Source of the DNA: Plantibacter sp. ME-Dv--P-122b
GTDB taxonomy: Bacteria; Actinomycetota; Actinomycetes; Actinomycetales; Microbacteriaceae
Length of the DNA stretch: 64,000 bases
NCBI RefSeq assembly: GCF_030209375.1
Contig: NZ_JARVSC010000003.1
Location: 992,001 to 1,056,000, forward strand
Direction of reading: 5' to 3'
Positions 25,274 to 33,070 of this stretch are shown one piece after another. Position 1 is the first letter of the stretch; each line of letters opens with the position of its first letter. Position numbers and translations under genes: made by a program. Under the pieces are notes generated by a model, which was not told the origin of the DNA, ran no database searches, and was given only the letters and a program-made list of their open reading frames with translations.

Positions 25274-25390
25274 CACTTCGACAAGCTCAGTGACCGGGAA
25301 AGGAGCTCGGAGACCGGTAGAGCGCTCAGTGACCGGGAAAGGAGCTCGGAGACCGGTAGAGCGCTCAGTGACCGAGAAGGGAGCTCAGCG
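25274..25390. repeat. Interspersed repeat with 39-base tandem array
   Basis: It starts as a normal copy (CACTTCGACAAGCTCAGTGA). The unit from GCTCAGTGACCGGGAAAGGA to GAGACCGGTAGAGC then runs 25285-25323, repeats exactly at 25324-25362 and begins a third, diverged time. Confidence 0.8.
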
Positions 25391-25444
25391 GCGGCCTGGG
25401 CGGCCCGCTCCGTACCCGACCGCATCCGGTAGCCACGCCAATCG

Positions 25445-25461
25445 GAATACACATGTATTCT
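25445..25461 (+). promoter_or_regulatory. Operator and -10 element of the CPBP protease-TetR operon
   Basis: GAATACA-CA-TGTATTC (25445-25460) is a perfect 7-bp inverted repeat and overlaps the -10-like TATTCT (25456-25461), which lies six bases before the ATG at 25468. The position and size suit binding by the TetR protein encoded second in the operon. Confidence 0.6.
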
Positions 25462-25467
25462 TTCGGC

Positions 25468-26301
25468 ATGCCTCCTCTCCCCGACTCAGCCTCGGCACCG
25501 GCCCCCTCCCCCGAGCAAGGACCGCCTGGCGACCACCCCGCCGCGAGCTGGCGCGTGCGCGCACCCTGGCTCGCCGCCATCGCCCTCGCGCTCGTCCCCG
25601 TGGTGTTCACGGCCGGCGCGTCGGCAGCAGCGCAACTCTCCGGGGCGAGCGAGGCCGGAGCAGCCCTCGTCCTCGCCGCCGGCGCAGCCGTCTCCGCGAT
25701 CCTCAGCCTGCTCGTCATGCGGCTGTCGCCGTCTCGCGTCCGCGACTTCGGTTACCGGCGTCCGCGGCGAGCGCGCGCCGCGCTCTGGTTCGTCCCGGCT
25801 GCAGCCACCGTCCTGATCATCCTCGGCACCCAGGGTGTCCGGGTCGACGCACCGACCGTCGCGGCGTACGGAGTCCTCGTCGTCGCCGTCGCGCTGAACG
25901 AGGAGACCTGGTTCCGTGGCATCGTGTTCGCGATCCTCCGCGCACGCAGCGCCCGCACGGCGATCGTGGGCAGTTCCGTCCTCTTCGGCGTCCTGCACCT
26001 GGCGAACCTCGCGGGCGGTGCGGACGTCGGCTCCTCCATCCTGCAGGTGGCGTTCGCGGCCCTGTTCGGCCTCGTCGCCGCCCAACTCCTCGTGCTCACC
26101 GGCAGCCTCTGGCCCGCGATCGTCTGGCACGCCGCCTGGAACTTCGTCAGCTTCGTCGGAGGCGATTCGAGCGACAGCCGGTCGCTCGTCGGCCTCGGCG
26201 CCGCCTGTGTCGTCATGCTCGGCTACGCGGTGCTCCTCGGGCGACGAACGCCCTCGCGGCCGGACGACGCAGCGACGACCGACGCCCCAGCCCTACCCTG
26301 A
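25468..26301 (+). CDS. CPBP-family intramembrane glutamic protease
   Basis: This is a 277-residue integral membrane protein of the CPBP (CAAX protease / Abi, RCE1-like) family. The active-site motifs are present: EETWFRG near 149-155, FGVLHLAN near 183-190 and WHAAWNF near 224-230. They are set in seven or eight hydrophobic segments. The family cleaves within or near the membrane; bacterial members are tied to bacteriocin self-immunity or signal-peptide processing, but the local substrate is unknown. I choose the ATG at 25468 over the one at 25453 because it lies six bases after the TATTCT -10 and the earlier one falls inside the operator. It is co-transcribed with the TetR gene four bases downstream. 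Confidence 0.88.
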   Translation: MPPLPDSASAPAPSPEQGPPGDHPAASWRVRAPWLAAIALALVPVVFTAGASAAAQLSGASEAGAALVLAAGAAVSAILSLLVMRLSPSRVRDFGYRRPRRARAALWFVPAAATVLIILGTQGVRVDAPTVAAYGVLVVAVALNEETWFRGIVFAILRARSARTAIVGSSVLFGVLHLANLAGGADVGSSILQVAFAALFGLVAAQLLVLTGSLWPAIVWHAAWNFVSFVGGDSSDSRSLVGLGAACVVMLGYAVLLGRRTPSRPDDAATTDAPALP

Positions 26302-26305
26302 GAAC

Positions 26306-26893
26306 GTGGACCTGACCGAGCGCCAAACCCAACTCGCCGACGCGGCGCTGCGGATCGTCGCACGGTCCGGCCTGGGCGCCCTGTCGTTCCGCGCCGTCGC
26401 GGGCGAGGACGACTGCTCGCTCGGTTCCGTGCAGAAGGCGTTCCCGAGCAAGCAGCGGATGGTGGCGGCGGCGTTCACCCGACTCCGCGACACCTCGGCG
26501 CCCCTGCCACCCGGCGAACCAGGCCGCCCGAACCTGCGACAGTGGCTCGTCGACCTGTTCATCGGCGTCCTCCCGCTCGACGAACCACGCCGAGCCGCGC
26601 ACCGCCAGGGCGAGGTGTTCGCGCAGGTCGCGCTCGTCGATCCGGACATCGCCGCCGCCATCGCCGAGAGCGACGCCCGACTTCGCGGGCTCATCGCGTC
26701 GCTCATCTCCCGCGGACGCTCGGAGGGCGAGATCCCGGCCTGGGTCGAACCGGACACCGCCGCCTGGGCCGTCTGGGCGCTCGCGGGCGGCGTCGCGGCC
26801 CAACTCGGCTATGACCCGGAACCCGAGAGCGACGTCCGGAGCAGACTCGATGCGGCGATCGGCGCGCTCCTGGGCGTCGCAGCCACCGACTGA
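26306..26893 (+). CDS. TetR-family transcriptional regulator
   Basis: This is a 195-residue protein starting at GTG four bases after the CPBP stop. The N-terminal TetR helix-turn-helix runs about 5-50 (QTQLADAALRIVARSGLGAL, then FRAVAGEDDCSLGSVQKAFPSKQRMVAAAF). The C-terminal three-quarters is a helical ligand-binding and dimer domain, and a conserved VWALAGGVAAQLGY is visible near 151-164. Being second in the operon and with a palindrome over the operon's -10, it most likely represses its own transcription together with the protease until a ligand binds. Ligand unknown. Confidence 0.88.
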   Translation: MDLTERQTQLADAALRIVARSGLGALSFRAVAGEDDCSLGSVQKAFPSKQRMVAAAFTRLRDTSAPLPPGEPGRPNLRQWLVDLFIGVLPLDEPRRAAHRQGEVFAQVALVDPDIAAAIAESDARLRGLIASLISRGRSEGEIPAWVEPDTAAWAVWALAGGVAAQLGYDPEPESDVRSRLDAAIGALLGVAATD

Positions 26894-26976
26894 CGACCGA
26901 ACCAACGCGGATGAACGTCCGCTGAGAATCGCCGAGCGGAGGAATGCCCCACCCCGCCCGAACCGTTCCCCTGAAC

Positions 26977-27624
26977 ATGACAACCATCGGAATCATCGGT
27001 TCAGGAAACATCGGCTCTCAGCTCGCACGCCTCACGGTGGCGCAGGGTCACGACGTCATCGTGTCCAACTCGCGCGGTCCGGAGACGCTCACCGACCTCG
27101 TCTCGGAGCTCGGCGAGCACGCCACCGCCGGCACCGCCCTCGACGCGGCCGAGCGTGGCGACATCGTCATCGTCACCATCCCGCTGCACGCGATCGACAC
27201 CGTCCCCGTCGCACCGCTCGCGGGCAAGGTCGTCATCGACACGAACAACTACTACCCCGAGCGCGACGGCCACATCGCCGAGCTCGACGCCGAGACCACC
27301 ACCACGGCCGAGATGCTGCAGGCGCACCTCCCCGAGTCGAAGGTCGTGAAGGCGTTCAACCACATCTACGCCGCCGACCTCACCACCAAGGGCAAGCCGT
27401 CCGGCACGCCGAACCGCCGAGCACTCGTCATCGCCGGTGACGACGCCGACGCGAAGGCCACGGTCGCCGCGCTCATCGACTCCTTCGGGTTCGAGCCCCT
27501 CGACATCGGCGCACTCTCCGAGGGATGGCGCATCCAGCGCGACACCCCCGGCTACGGCCCGGACGTCGACGCCGACAAGCTGCGTGAGCTCGTCGCCGAG
27601 GCCAAGCGCTACCGCGACATGTAA
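26977..27624 (+). CDS. NADPH-dependent F420 reductase-like dinucleotide-binding protein
   Basis: This is a 215-residue Rossmann protein with GIIGSGNIGSQLARL at about 4-18, VIVSNSRGPETL (NADP-type Arg), VIVTIPLHAI and VVIDTNNYYP. This is the F420-oxidoreductase/NADP-binding family (COG2085) that transfers hydride between NADPH and coenzyme F420 or a related acceptor; many non-F420 actinobacteria have similar proteins of unknown acceptor. I use the ATG at 26977 because the Rossmann fold starts directly after it; the frame is open to 26944. A terminator hairpin follows the stop. Confidence 0.8.
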   Translation: MTTIGIIGSGNIGSQLARLTVAQGHDVIVSNSRGPETLTDLVSELGEHATAGTALDAAERGDIVIVTIPLHAIDTVPVAPLAGKVVIDTNNYYPERDGHIAELDAETTTTAEMLQAHLPESKVVKAFNHIYAADLTTKGKPSGTPNRRALVIAGDDADAKATVAALIDSFGFEPLDIGALSEGWRIQRDTPGYGPDVDADKLRELVAEAKRYRDM

Positions 27625-27640
27625 TCACGCCGCATCGCGG

Positions 27641-27688
27641 ATCGCCCTGAACCGTCCCGAGCCCGCTCGGCTCGCGGATCAGGGCGAT
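27641..27688. terminator. Bidirectional terminator
   Basis: ATCGCCCTGA pairs with TCAGGGCGAT across a 28-base, partly self-paired loop (GAGC / GCTC). It lies between the convergent reductase and membrane-protein genes. Confidence 0.6.
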
Positions 27689-27718
27689 TCGTCGTTCTCG
27701 GGAAGCTGCAGGCGACCG

Positions 27719-28078
27719 TCAGATGAGCGCATCGACCGCCGCCCAGCCGGCACCGAAGAGCACGGCGATCCAGCCGGCGAGCGCCAACGCGTCGCGCCCG
27801 TCGTCTCCCAGCTTCTCCGAATCGTCCGCGGCGTGGACGACCTGCAGCAGCGCGCCGAAGAACAGGAGCAACGGGGCGATGGCGGGGAGGATCGGCCATT
27901 CGCTGACCACCGAAAGCGCGCCGACCACCAGGAGCACCAACGTCGGCAGGCTCGTCAGCACGAGGATGCCGAAGGGCCGACCGCTCCAAGTCGGCTTGCG
28001 CAGGTACTTCATCCAGCCGGCGAGGACCACCACGACTGCGAGCGCCAGCAGGGTCAACCAGATCAGTTCTTGAGCCAC
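27719..28078 (-). CDS. Membrane protein, unknown function
   Basis: This is a 119-residue protein with about four hydrophobic segments (3-21, 36-60, 66-84, 99-117), the last containing GWIAVLFGAGWAAVDAL. Its start is nine bases after the stop of the GNAT gene, so it is the second gene of a two-gene unit. No family recognised. Confidence 0.65.
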   Translation of the reverse strand: MAQELIWLTLLALAVVVVLAGWMKYLRKPTWSGRPFGILVLTSLPTLVLLVVGALSVVSEWPILPAIAPLLLFFGALLQVVHAADDSEKLGDDGRDALALAGWIAVLFGAGWAAVDALI

Positions 28079-28087
28079 CGTTGGAGG

Positions 28088-28567
28088 TTAGCGGGATCCG
28101 TCCGCCTCGGCCCGCCACTCGAGGAGCAGCGGCGCTTCCTCGAACCCGGCACGGCGGTAGACCGGCGCACCCGCGTCGTTCGAGCTGACGGAGACCCGCC
28201 CGATGTCGCGAGCGCGGGCGGCGTCGAGGAGTCCATCGACGAGACGGCCGGCGATGCCGCGACCGCGGAACTCCCGGCGGACGAACACGCTCTGCACATC
28301 GCCCGTCAGCCGGCGGAGTGCGCCGATGTTGGGTGCGCGGGAGAACACGACGAGCCATGCCATGCCGACGAGCCGATCGTCGACCTCGGCGACCAAGCAC
28401 ACGCGGGAGTCAGGGTCGACGGCGATCCACGAGACGAGGTCGTGGGCGAAGAGCGCTCGTTCCCAGTCGGCGAGCGGGGTGGCCGACGGCGACATCATCA
28501 ACTTCAGCTCCGCCAACCCGGCGGCGTCGGCCGGCGTGGCGACGCGGATCGCGACCTCGGGTTCCAT
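28088..28567 (-). CDS. GNAT-family N-acetyltransferase
   Basis: This is a 159-residue protein with the acetyl-CoA-binding motif of the GNAT fold: VQSVFVRREFRGRGIAGRLV (about 90-109, Q/RxxGxG/A pattern as RGRGIA). The following strand and helix are IGRVSVSSNDAGAPVYRRAGFEE, where the YRRAGF block is characteristic. It transfers an acetyl group to an unknown amine. First gene of a unit with the membrane protein. The start lies six bases after a CACACT -10-like element and has no ribosome site. Confidence 0.88.
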   Translation of the reverse strand: MEPEVAIRVATPADAAGLAELKLMMSPSATPLADWERALFAHDLVSWIAVDPDSRVCLVAEVDDRLVGMAWLVVFSRAPNIGALRRLTGDVQSVFVRREFRGRGIAGRLVDGLLDAARARDIGRVSVSSNDAGAPVYRRAGFEEAPLLLEWRAEADGSR

Positions 28568-28573
28568 GGGTCG

Positions 28574-28579
28574 AGTGTG
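28574..28579 (-). promoter_or_regulatory. -10-like element of the GNAT gene (leaderless)
   Basis: CACACT on the minus strand lies six bases before the ATG at 28567. It departs from the usual TANNNT at the first base. Confidence 0.35.
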
Positions 28580-28620
28580 CCACGGGCCGCTGTCATGGGA
28601 GGGAGGTGGGCCATTCGTGG

Positions 28621-28985
28621 GCCCTTCGACATGCTCAGGGAACGCCGCGGGAACCAGCGACGCGGAACCGTAGAACGGTCACTGAGCCTGTCGAAGTGCA
28701 CACGAGGAACACCCGCCAGGGCCGAAGCCTTCGCGGGAGGGGCGGACTCGTGGGCCCTTCGACAAGCTCAGGGAGCGGGAAGGGGTCTCGGGCGGAGGTG
28801 GCCGCCGCTAGCCGAGTGACTCGGGGTAGGGCTCCGCTCGTTGACTCGGTCGAGGTGTGGACGAGCGCCCTTCGACAGGCTCAGGGAGCGGGAGGGGTGT
28901 GCGCGCTTCGACAAGCTCAGGGACCGAGGGAGGTGTGGGCCCTTCGACAAGCTCAGGGAGCGGGAAGGGTGGCCCAGGACCGGGA
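28621..28985. repeat. Cluster of interspersed repeats; whole 28568-29047 spacer non-coding
   Basis: At least six copies lie here: near 28621 (with ATGCTCAGGGA), 28676 (inverted, GTCACTGAGCCTGTCGAAG), 28754, 28867, 28907 and 28940. Between them run purine-rich GGGAGCGGGAAGGG stretches. No gene is seen in the 480-base spacer; open frames through it are low-complexity. Confidence 0.8.
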
Positions 28986-29047
28986 AGGGTGTCCCAGGAC
29001 CGGCGCTCCTCGAGCAGGGAAATGCCCCATCCGTAGACTGGGCGCCC

Positions 29048-29681
29048 ATGGGGGAATCGAACGCAGTCACGTCAGGGTCCAAACAGGTGTGGATCGTCGC
29101 CGGAGCACTGATGATCGGTTCCGTCCTGCTCGGCCCGCTCATGCAGCTCGGAGCGTTCCTCGGACCGACCGGGGGCCTCCTTGCGACCCTCCTCATCACG
29201 GTCTCGATCGTGATGTTCGCGATCGGCTCGAACCGCTCCTCCAGCGTGACCGCGAGGGCGACCACTCGGCACATCCGCACTCCTCGCACTGGGCGTCTGG
29301 ACGGCGATCAGCGCATTCGTCCGTGGCACCGTGACCGAGCAATCGGGTGTCGGCACCTTCCTGAGCTTCGGGTACCTCGACGCCCTCCTCCAGTTCGTGC
29401 TGTCTGCGATCGCCACGACGCAGATCGCCCGCGTCGGAACGGTGCCCCGGCCGTGGAACCTTGCTCCACTGTGGGTCGTCACGGCTGCGGCACTGTGTTG
29501 GGCGGCTCAGCAGGTCATCGTCGTCGCAGCGGGATCGGACGTGTCGCTCTTCACGCCACTCATCGCCGTCCTCGGCGGAATGGTCGGAGTGGTCGGCCCG
29601 GTGTTCCTCGGAGTCGTCGCGTTCGCCCTCGCGAGTCGCGCGTCCGGGGCGGCGGCTGCCGCCCGGGAGCAGGAGTCGTAG
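29048..29681 (+). pseudogene. Membrane protein gene with a frameshift
   Basis: Frame 1 from the ATG at 29048 encodes VWIVAGALMIGSVLLGPLMQ and further membrane segments to about IGSNRSSSVTAR. It then loses membrane character and becomes Arg/His-rich. A second frame (offset +1) opens after a TGA at 29247-29249 and reads LLALGVWTAISAFVRG, then several more hydrophobic helices to ...AAAAREQES and a stop at 29681. The halves fit as one protein of about 210 residues with some six helices, joined by a single-base change around 29247-29265. TAGACT eight bases before the first ATG gives a leaderless-type promoter. No family recognised; sequencing error is possible. Confidence 0.6.
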
Positions 29682-29712
29682 GCTGTCGGGAATCGACCTC
29701 GGGGGACGTCAC

Positions 29713-30171
29713 ATGCATCGACGCATCGCAGCAGGACTCACGGCGCTGGCCCTCGCCGCCGGACTGAGCGCCTGCACCGGCGGGGGCCCGACGTATGCGG
29801 ACCTGCAGCGCGACCAGAACGAGCAGGACCGATTACCTGAGCACTCCGTCGGAGCCGACACCGGCGACCCGTTCGCCATCGACGCCGATTCCACCCGTCT
29901 CGTCGCCGTCCAGGGCGACACGGAGGTCTTCCTCGCCTCAGCGACCGAGGAGGGTCAGCCGCGGATCTGCATCATCGTGTTCGCGGCGACGCAACCGTTC
30001 CGCGCCTGCGGCAGCGGCGACCGCGTCGGCCTGAGCGACAGCGTCGACGAGTACACGGTGCTCTCCGACGCCGTCGTCGACACTGCGCTCGAACCTGCCG
30101 ACGGCTGGACGAAGATCAGCGAGAACGTCTTCACCCGGCCGGTCGAGCCGACGACGAGCGACACACAGTAG
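29713..30171 (+). CDS. Predicted lipoprotein
   Basis: This is a 152-residue protein with a lipoprotein signal: basic start MHRR, hydrophobic core and lipobox LSAC with Cys21, followed by a Gly-rich tether. The mature part is a small beta-rich domain with two further Cys (PRICIIVF, FRACGSG, about 97-115) that could pair. It is anchored outside the membrane. GGGGGA lies upstream of the ATG. No family recognised. Confidence 0.75.
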   Translation: MHRRIAAGLTALALAAGLSACTGGGPTYADLQRDQNEQDRLPEHSVGADTGDPFAIDADSTRLVAVQGDTEVFLASATEEGQPRICIIVFAATQPFRACGSGDRVGLSDSVDEYTVLSDAVVDTALEPADGWTKISENVFTRPVEPTTSDTQ

Positions 30172-30180
30172 GGGCGGACA

Positions 30181-30470
30181 CAGACCCTTCGACAAGCTCA
30201 GGGACCGGAGAGAGTTCGAGGGACGGGATAGGTTGCACGCCCTTCGACAGGCTCAGGGACCGGAGGGGGACGTTGGGCGGAAACGGCCGACCGGTTGCGT
30301 GAGTCCTTCGACAAGCTCAGGGACCAGGGGGGGAGGTCGAGGGACGGGATAGGTTGAGCGCCCTTCGACAAGCTCAGGGACCGGAGGGGACGTTGGGCGG
30401 ATACGGCCGGCTCGTCGTGTGAGCAAGCTCAGGGACCGGGGCCAGGCTCAGGGACCGGAGGCGACCGGGG
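30181..30470. repeat. Cluster of interspersed repeats in a 300-base spacer
   Basis: Four clear copies of CCTTCGACARGCTCAGGGAC lie near 30185, 30240, 30304 and 30361. Two truncated ones lie at 30424-30460. Longer blocks (GGAGGGGACGTTGGGCGGA, CGGGATAGGTTG) also recur, so the array grew partly by tandem duplication. No gene seen. Confidence 0.85.
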
Positions 30471-30472
30471 AG

Positions 30473-30766
30473 CTAGGAGACGAGGCGCTCGGGGAGGCGG
30501 GCGGGGGACGCCACGGCGCGCCGGGTGGGGCTGATCGTGGCCCAGACCTCGTCGAGGGAGAGACCGAGGACCTCGGCGATCGCGGCGATCGTCGAGAACG
30601 CCGGCGTCGCAACCCGGCCCGACTCGATCTTGCGCAGCGTCTCCGGCGACAGACCGGCGTCGAGGGCGATGTCGAGCATCGACCGCTCCCCGCGAGCCTC
30701 GCGGAGGAGCGCACCGAGGCGCTGACCGCGTTCGACGTCGGTGGGGGTGAGCGGGAGGCGGACCAT
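30473..30766 (-). CDS. XRE-family helix-turn-helix regulator
   Basis: This is a 97-residue protein that is mostly one Cro/CI-type domain: LGALLREARGERSMLDIALDAG (about 17-38), the recognition helix LSPETLRKIESGRVATP, then FSTIAAIAEVLGLSLDEV. The short C-terminal tail has no sensor domain. It is divergent from map, with shared direct repeats between them, and likely controls that gene and itself. The start at 30766 follows TACACT by six bases (leaderless). Confidence 0.88.
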   Translation of the reverse strand: MVRLPLTPTDVERGQRLGALLREARGERSMLDIALDAGLSPETLRKIESGRVATPAFSTIAAIAEVLGLSLDEVWATISPTRRAVASPARLPERLVS

Positions 30767-30772
30767 GCGCCC

Positions 30773-30805
30773 AGTGTAGTACGGGATAGTTTGACCGGTA
30801 TAGTT
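30773..30805. promoter_or_regulatory. Divergent XRE / map control region
   Basis: TACACT on the minus strand (30778-30773) lies six bases from the XRE ATG. Two direct repeats, GGGATAGTT (30783-30791) and GGTATAGTT (30797-30805), are 14 bases apart; the second contains a -10-like TATAGT for the map side. The repeats are candidate XRE operators. Confidence 0.5.
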
Positions 30806-30877
30806 ATTGGCCGAGCGCCGTTCGCGGCACGAACACCACCGCACCACGAACGCAGCACCCCGATGGAAGGGCCCCGC

Positions 30878-31654
30878 ATGATCGAGATCTTCACCCCCAC
30901 CGAGGTCGCGAAGGCACGTCGCACCGGCGAGCTCGTCGCGAACATCCTCCACACGCTCAAGCACCGCGTGACGGTCGGCACCAACCTCCTCGAGATCGAC
31001 CGCTGGGCCAAGGCGATGATCCTCGAGGCCGGCGCCGTCTCCTGCTACGTCGACTACGCCCCCTCCTTCGGTCGCGGTCCCTTCGGCCACTACATCTGCA
31101 CCGCCGTCAACGACGCCGTCCTGCACGGCCTCCCCCGCGACTACACGCTGGCCGACGGCGACCTCCTCACCCTCGACCTCGCCGTCCTGCTCGACGGCAT
31201 CGCCGCCGACTCGGCCATCAGCTTCGTCGTCGGCACGGCGACCCCCGAAGACCTCACGCTCATCGAGACCACCCAGGAGGCCCTCGCCGCCGGCATCGCA
31301 GCCGCCAAGCCGGGTGCGAAGATCGGCGACATCTCCTTCGCGATCGGCACCGTCCTCCGTGGCGCCGGCTACCCGGTCAACATGGAGTTCGGCGGCCACG
31401 GCATCGGCACGACCATGCACCAGGACCCGCACGTCTCGAACGACGGACGCGCCGGCCGCGGCTACAAGCTGCGCCCGGGCCTGCTCCTCGCGATCGAGCC
31501 CTGGGTCATGGCCGACACCGACAAGCTCGTCACCGACGCCGACGGCTGGACCCTCCGCAGCGTGACCGGCAGCCGCACCGCCCACAGCGAGCACACCATC
31601 GCGATCACCGAGGACGGCGCCGAGATCATGACCCTGCCGACCGTCACGTTCTGA
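30878..31654 (+). CDS. map: Type I methionine aminopeptidase
   Basis: This is a 258-residue metalloprotease removing the N-terminal Met from new proteins. The substrate His region is YICTAVNDAVLHGLP. The metal ligands follow as Asp in LTLDLAVLLDGIAADSA, His in FGGHGIGTTMHQDPHV, Glu in LLAIEPWV and Glu in ITEDG. Length fits a type Ia enzyme without an N-terminal extension. GGAAGG lies 7 bases upstream of the ATG at 30878. Actinobacteria usually keep a housekeeping map near secY-adk; a copy beside its own XRE repressor and a repeat array looks like a second, regulated one. Confidence 0.92.
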   Translation: MIEIFTPTEVAKARRTGELVANILHTLKHRVTVGTNLLEIDRWAKAMILEAGAVSCYVDYAPSFGRGPFGHYICTAVNDAVLHGLPRDYTLADGDLLTLDLAVLLDGIAADSAISFVVGTATPEDLTLIETTQEALAAGIAAAKPGAKIGDISFAIGTVLRGAGYPVNMEFGGHGIGTTMHQDPHVSNDGRAGRGYKLRPGLLLAIEPWVMADTDKLVTDADGWTLRSVTGSRTAHSEHTIAITEDGAEIMTLPTVTF

Positions 31655-31703
31655 GCACCTGAAGGCCTGTCGAGCGCACTCGACCGGCCCGCCACACCGT
31701 GTT

Positions 31704-31709
31704 TAGGCT
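31704..31709 (+). promoter_or_regulatory. -10 element of the membrane protein gene at 31716 (leaderless)
   Basis: TAGGCT is followed by GGTGAC and the ATG at 31716. This is the same six-base layout seen at 18650 and 53244. Confidence 0.55.
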
Positions 31710-31715
31710 GGTGAC

Positions 31716-32210
31716 ATGACCGATGATCGCCGCAGGGTCCTCCGGGGCCGCTACCTGAGCCTCGGACTCGGCGAGCTGTTCGCTGCCGTCGTGTTCATCT
31801 GGGTCGCGTTCGTCTCGGCGCTGCCGTTGTTCGAACGGCCGACCGATGCACTCGCGTTCTGGTCGGCCCTCCTACCCCTGCTGGTGATCCTCGTGCAGGC
31901 CGGCGGTTACTGGCTGCTCGCACGGCGGTGGGTCAAGCAGGGCACGATGCCCGGCGGGCTGGCCGCCACCTACCGCGGGTTCCGTGTGCTCGACGCGGCA
32001 CTGCTGCTCGCCGGACTCGTCGGCATCATCGTCTGGTTCCCCGCCCACCCGTTCGCGGCCATCGGCATCCCGTTCGTCTGGCTCCTGGGTGTCATCGAGT
32101 ACGTGAACTACTTCGTCGTCCGGCTGGCCTACCCACCGTCCGTGTGGTTCCAGCGGGTCGGCGAGCGGCGCACGCCCCGGCTCATGCAGGACGTGCGCGC
32201 CGCCGCCTGA
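31716..32210 (+). CDS. Membrane protein, unknown function
   Basis: This is a 164-residue protein with four or five hydrophobic helices: about 15-36 (LGLGELFAAVVFIWVAFVSA), 47-68, 92-108 and 110-133. A hydrophilic C-terminus ends RLMQDVRAAA. The motif IEYVNYFVVRL near 127 is notable but not tied to a family I can name. It converges on the alpha/beta hydrolase of the carbohydrate locus, 29 bases away. Confidence 0.7.
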   Translation: MTDDRRRVLRGRYLSLGLGELFAAVVFIWVAFVSALPLFERPTDALAFWSALLPLLVILVQAGGYWLLARRWVKQGTMPGGLAATYRGFRVLDAALLLAGLVGIIVWFPAHPFAAIGIPFVWLLGVIEYVNYFVVRLAYPPSVWFQRVGERRTPRLMQDVRAAA

Positions 32211-32239
32211 ACGACCGTGCGGGCGGAGCGGGGACGCCG

Positions 32240-33070
32240 TCAGCGGCGGTCGCGCCAGGCCTCCAGGCAGCGGCGAGTGACGTCCCGCATCTGCTCGTCG
32301 TAGGCCGCCGGTTCCCGGTCGCGCGACGGGGCCACGACCAGTTCGGAGGTCGACAACCGCTCGTGCCAGAGCTCGGCCACCCAGAGCGGGTGCACCGGAT
32401 CCGCCTCGGCCCCGACCACCACGATCGGGTAGGGCGCGGTCCATCGCCCGTCCCACGTGATCGACGGGTTCACCGGAACCTGCTCGAGGCGCACGACCCG
32501 CTCGACGGCTCCCGGCTTGGTGAACTGGGCCAGCAGGCTCTCGGCACCGGCGTGCGACACCGCGGCGATCGACCGGTACGCCTCGGAGGCCGCGAAGGTC
32601 TCGACCCCGGCGGCCCCCGCCGACCGGAGGAGCGCCGCGACCTCCCGGAAGACCCGCAGGTGCTCCGGCCAGGGCGTTTCGGCGAACGCCGGTCGGACGA
32701 GCAGCCCACCCCGGATCCGGAGCCCGCCCCGCTGCAGCAACCGCAACGCGACCGCCGCTCCCATCGAGATCCCCACCACGATGAGCGGACGGGCGATGAG
32801 TCCTCGACTCCGCAGCAGGGCGACGGCGTCGTCGGCCAGGCGGTCGACCGTGAAGTCCTCCGGCTCGCCGATGACGACCGTCTCCCCGTGGGCACGCTGG
32901 TCGGGTGCGATCACCGTGATTCCCTCGACGGGCGGTTCACTCAGGAGCCCCAGGGGCTGGTTCCGGTCACCGCCGAGCCCGTGGAGCATGAGCACGACCG
33001 TCTCGCCGGAACCGATGACCGTGGCCGCCGCGGTCTCCGCGTACGCGACGGACGGGTCGACCGCGCTCAT
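32240..33070 (-). CDS. Alpha/beta hydrolase
   Basis: This is a 276-residue enzyme. The oxyanion motif is LHGLGGD (about 29-35). The nucleophile elbow is GISMGAA with Ser near 110. A candidate acid lies in VVGAEADPVHPLW near 221-233, whose HPLW may carry the catalytic region. It is probably an esterase or lactonase acting in the same pathway as its operon partners. The ATG at 33070 overlaps the stop of the isomerase gene (ATGA), so it is the last gene of a four-gene operon (ROK kinase, dehydrogenase, isomerase, hydrolase). A lactonase step after sugar oxidation by the upstream dehydrogenase would make sense; that is inference. Confidence 0.82.
   Translation of the reverse strand: MSAVDPSVAYAETAAATVIGSGETVVLMLHGLGGDRNQPLGLLSEPPVEGITVIAPDQRAHGETVVIGEPEDFTVDRLADDAVALLRSRGLIARPLIVVGISMGAAVALRLLQRGGLRIRGGLLVRPAFAETPWPEHLRVFREVAALLRSAGAAGVETFAASEAYRSIAAVSHAGAESLLAQFTKPGAVERVVRLEQVPVNPSITWDGRWTAPYPIVVVGAEADPVHPLWVAELWHERLSTSELVVAPSRDREPAAYDEQMRDVTRRCLEAWRDRR

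Noticed and set aside
28621-30470. Possible CRISPR array from repeated CTTCGACAAGCTCAG units
   Set aside because: Copies occur in both orientations with irregular spacing and no unique spacers of constant length, and no cas genes are near.
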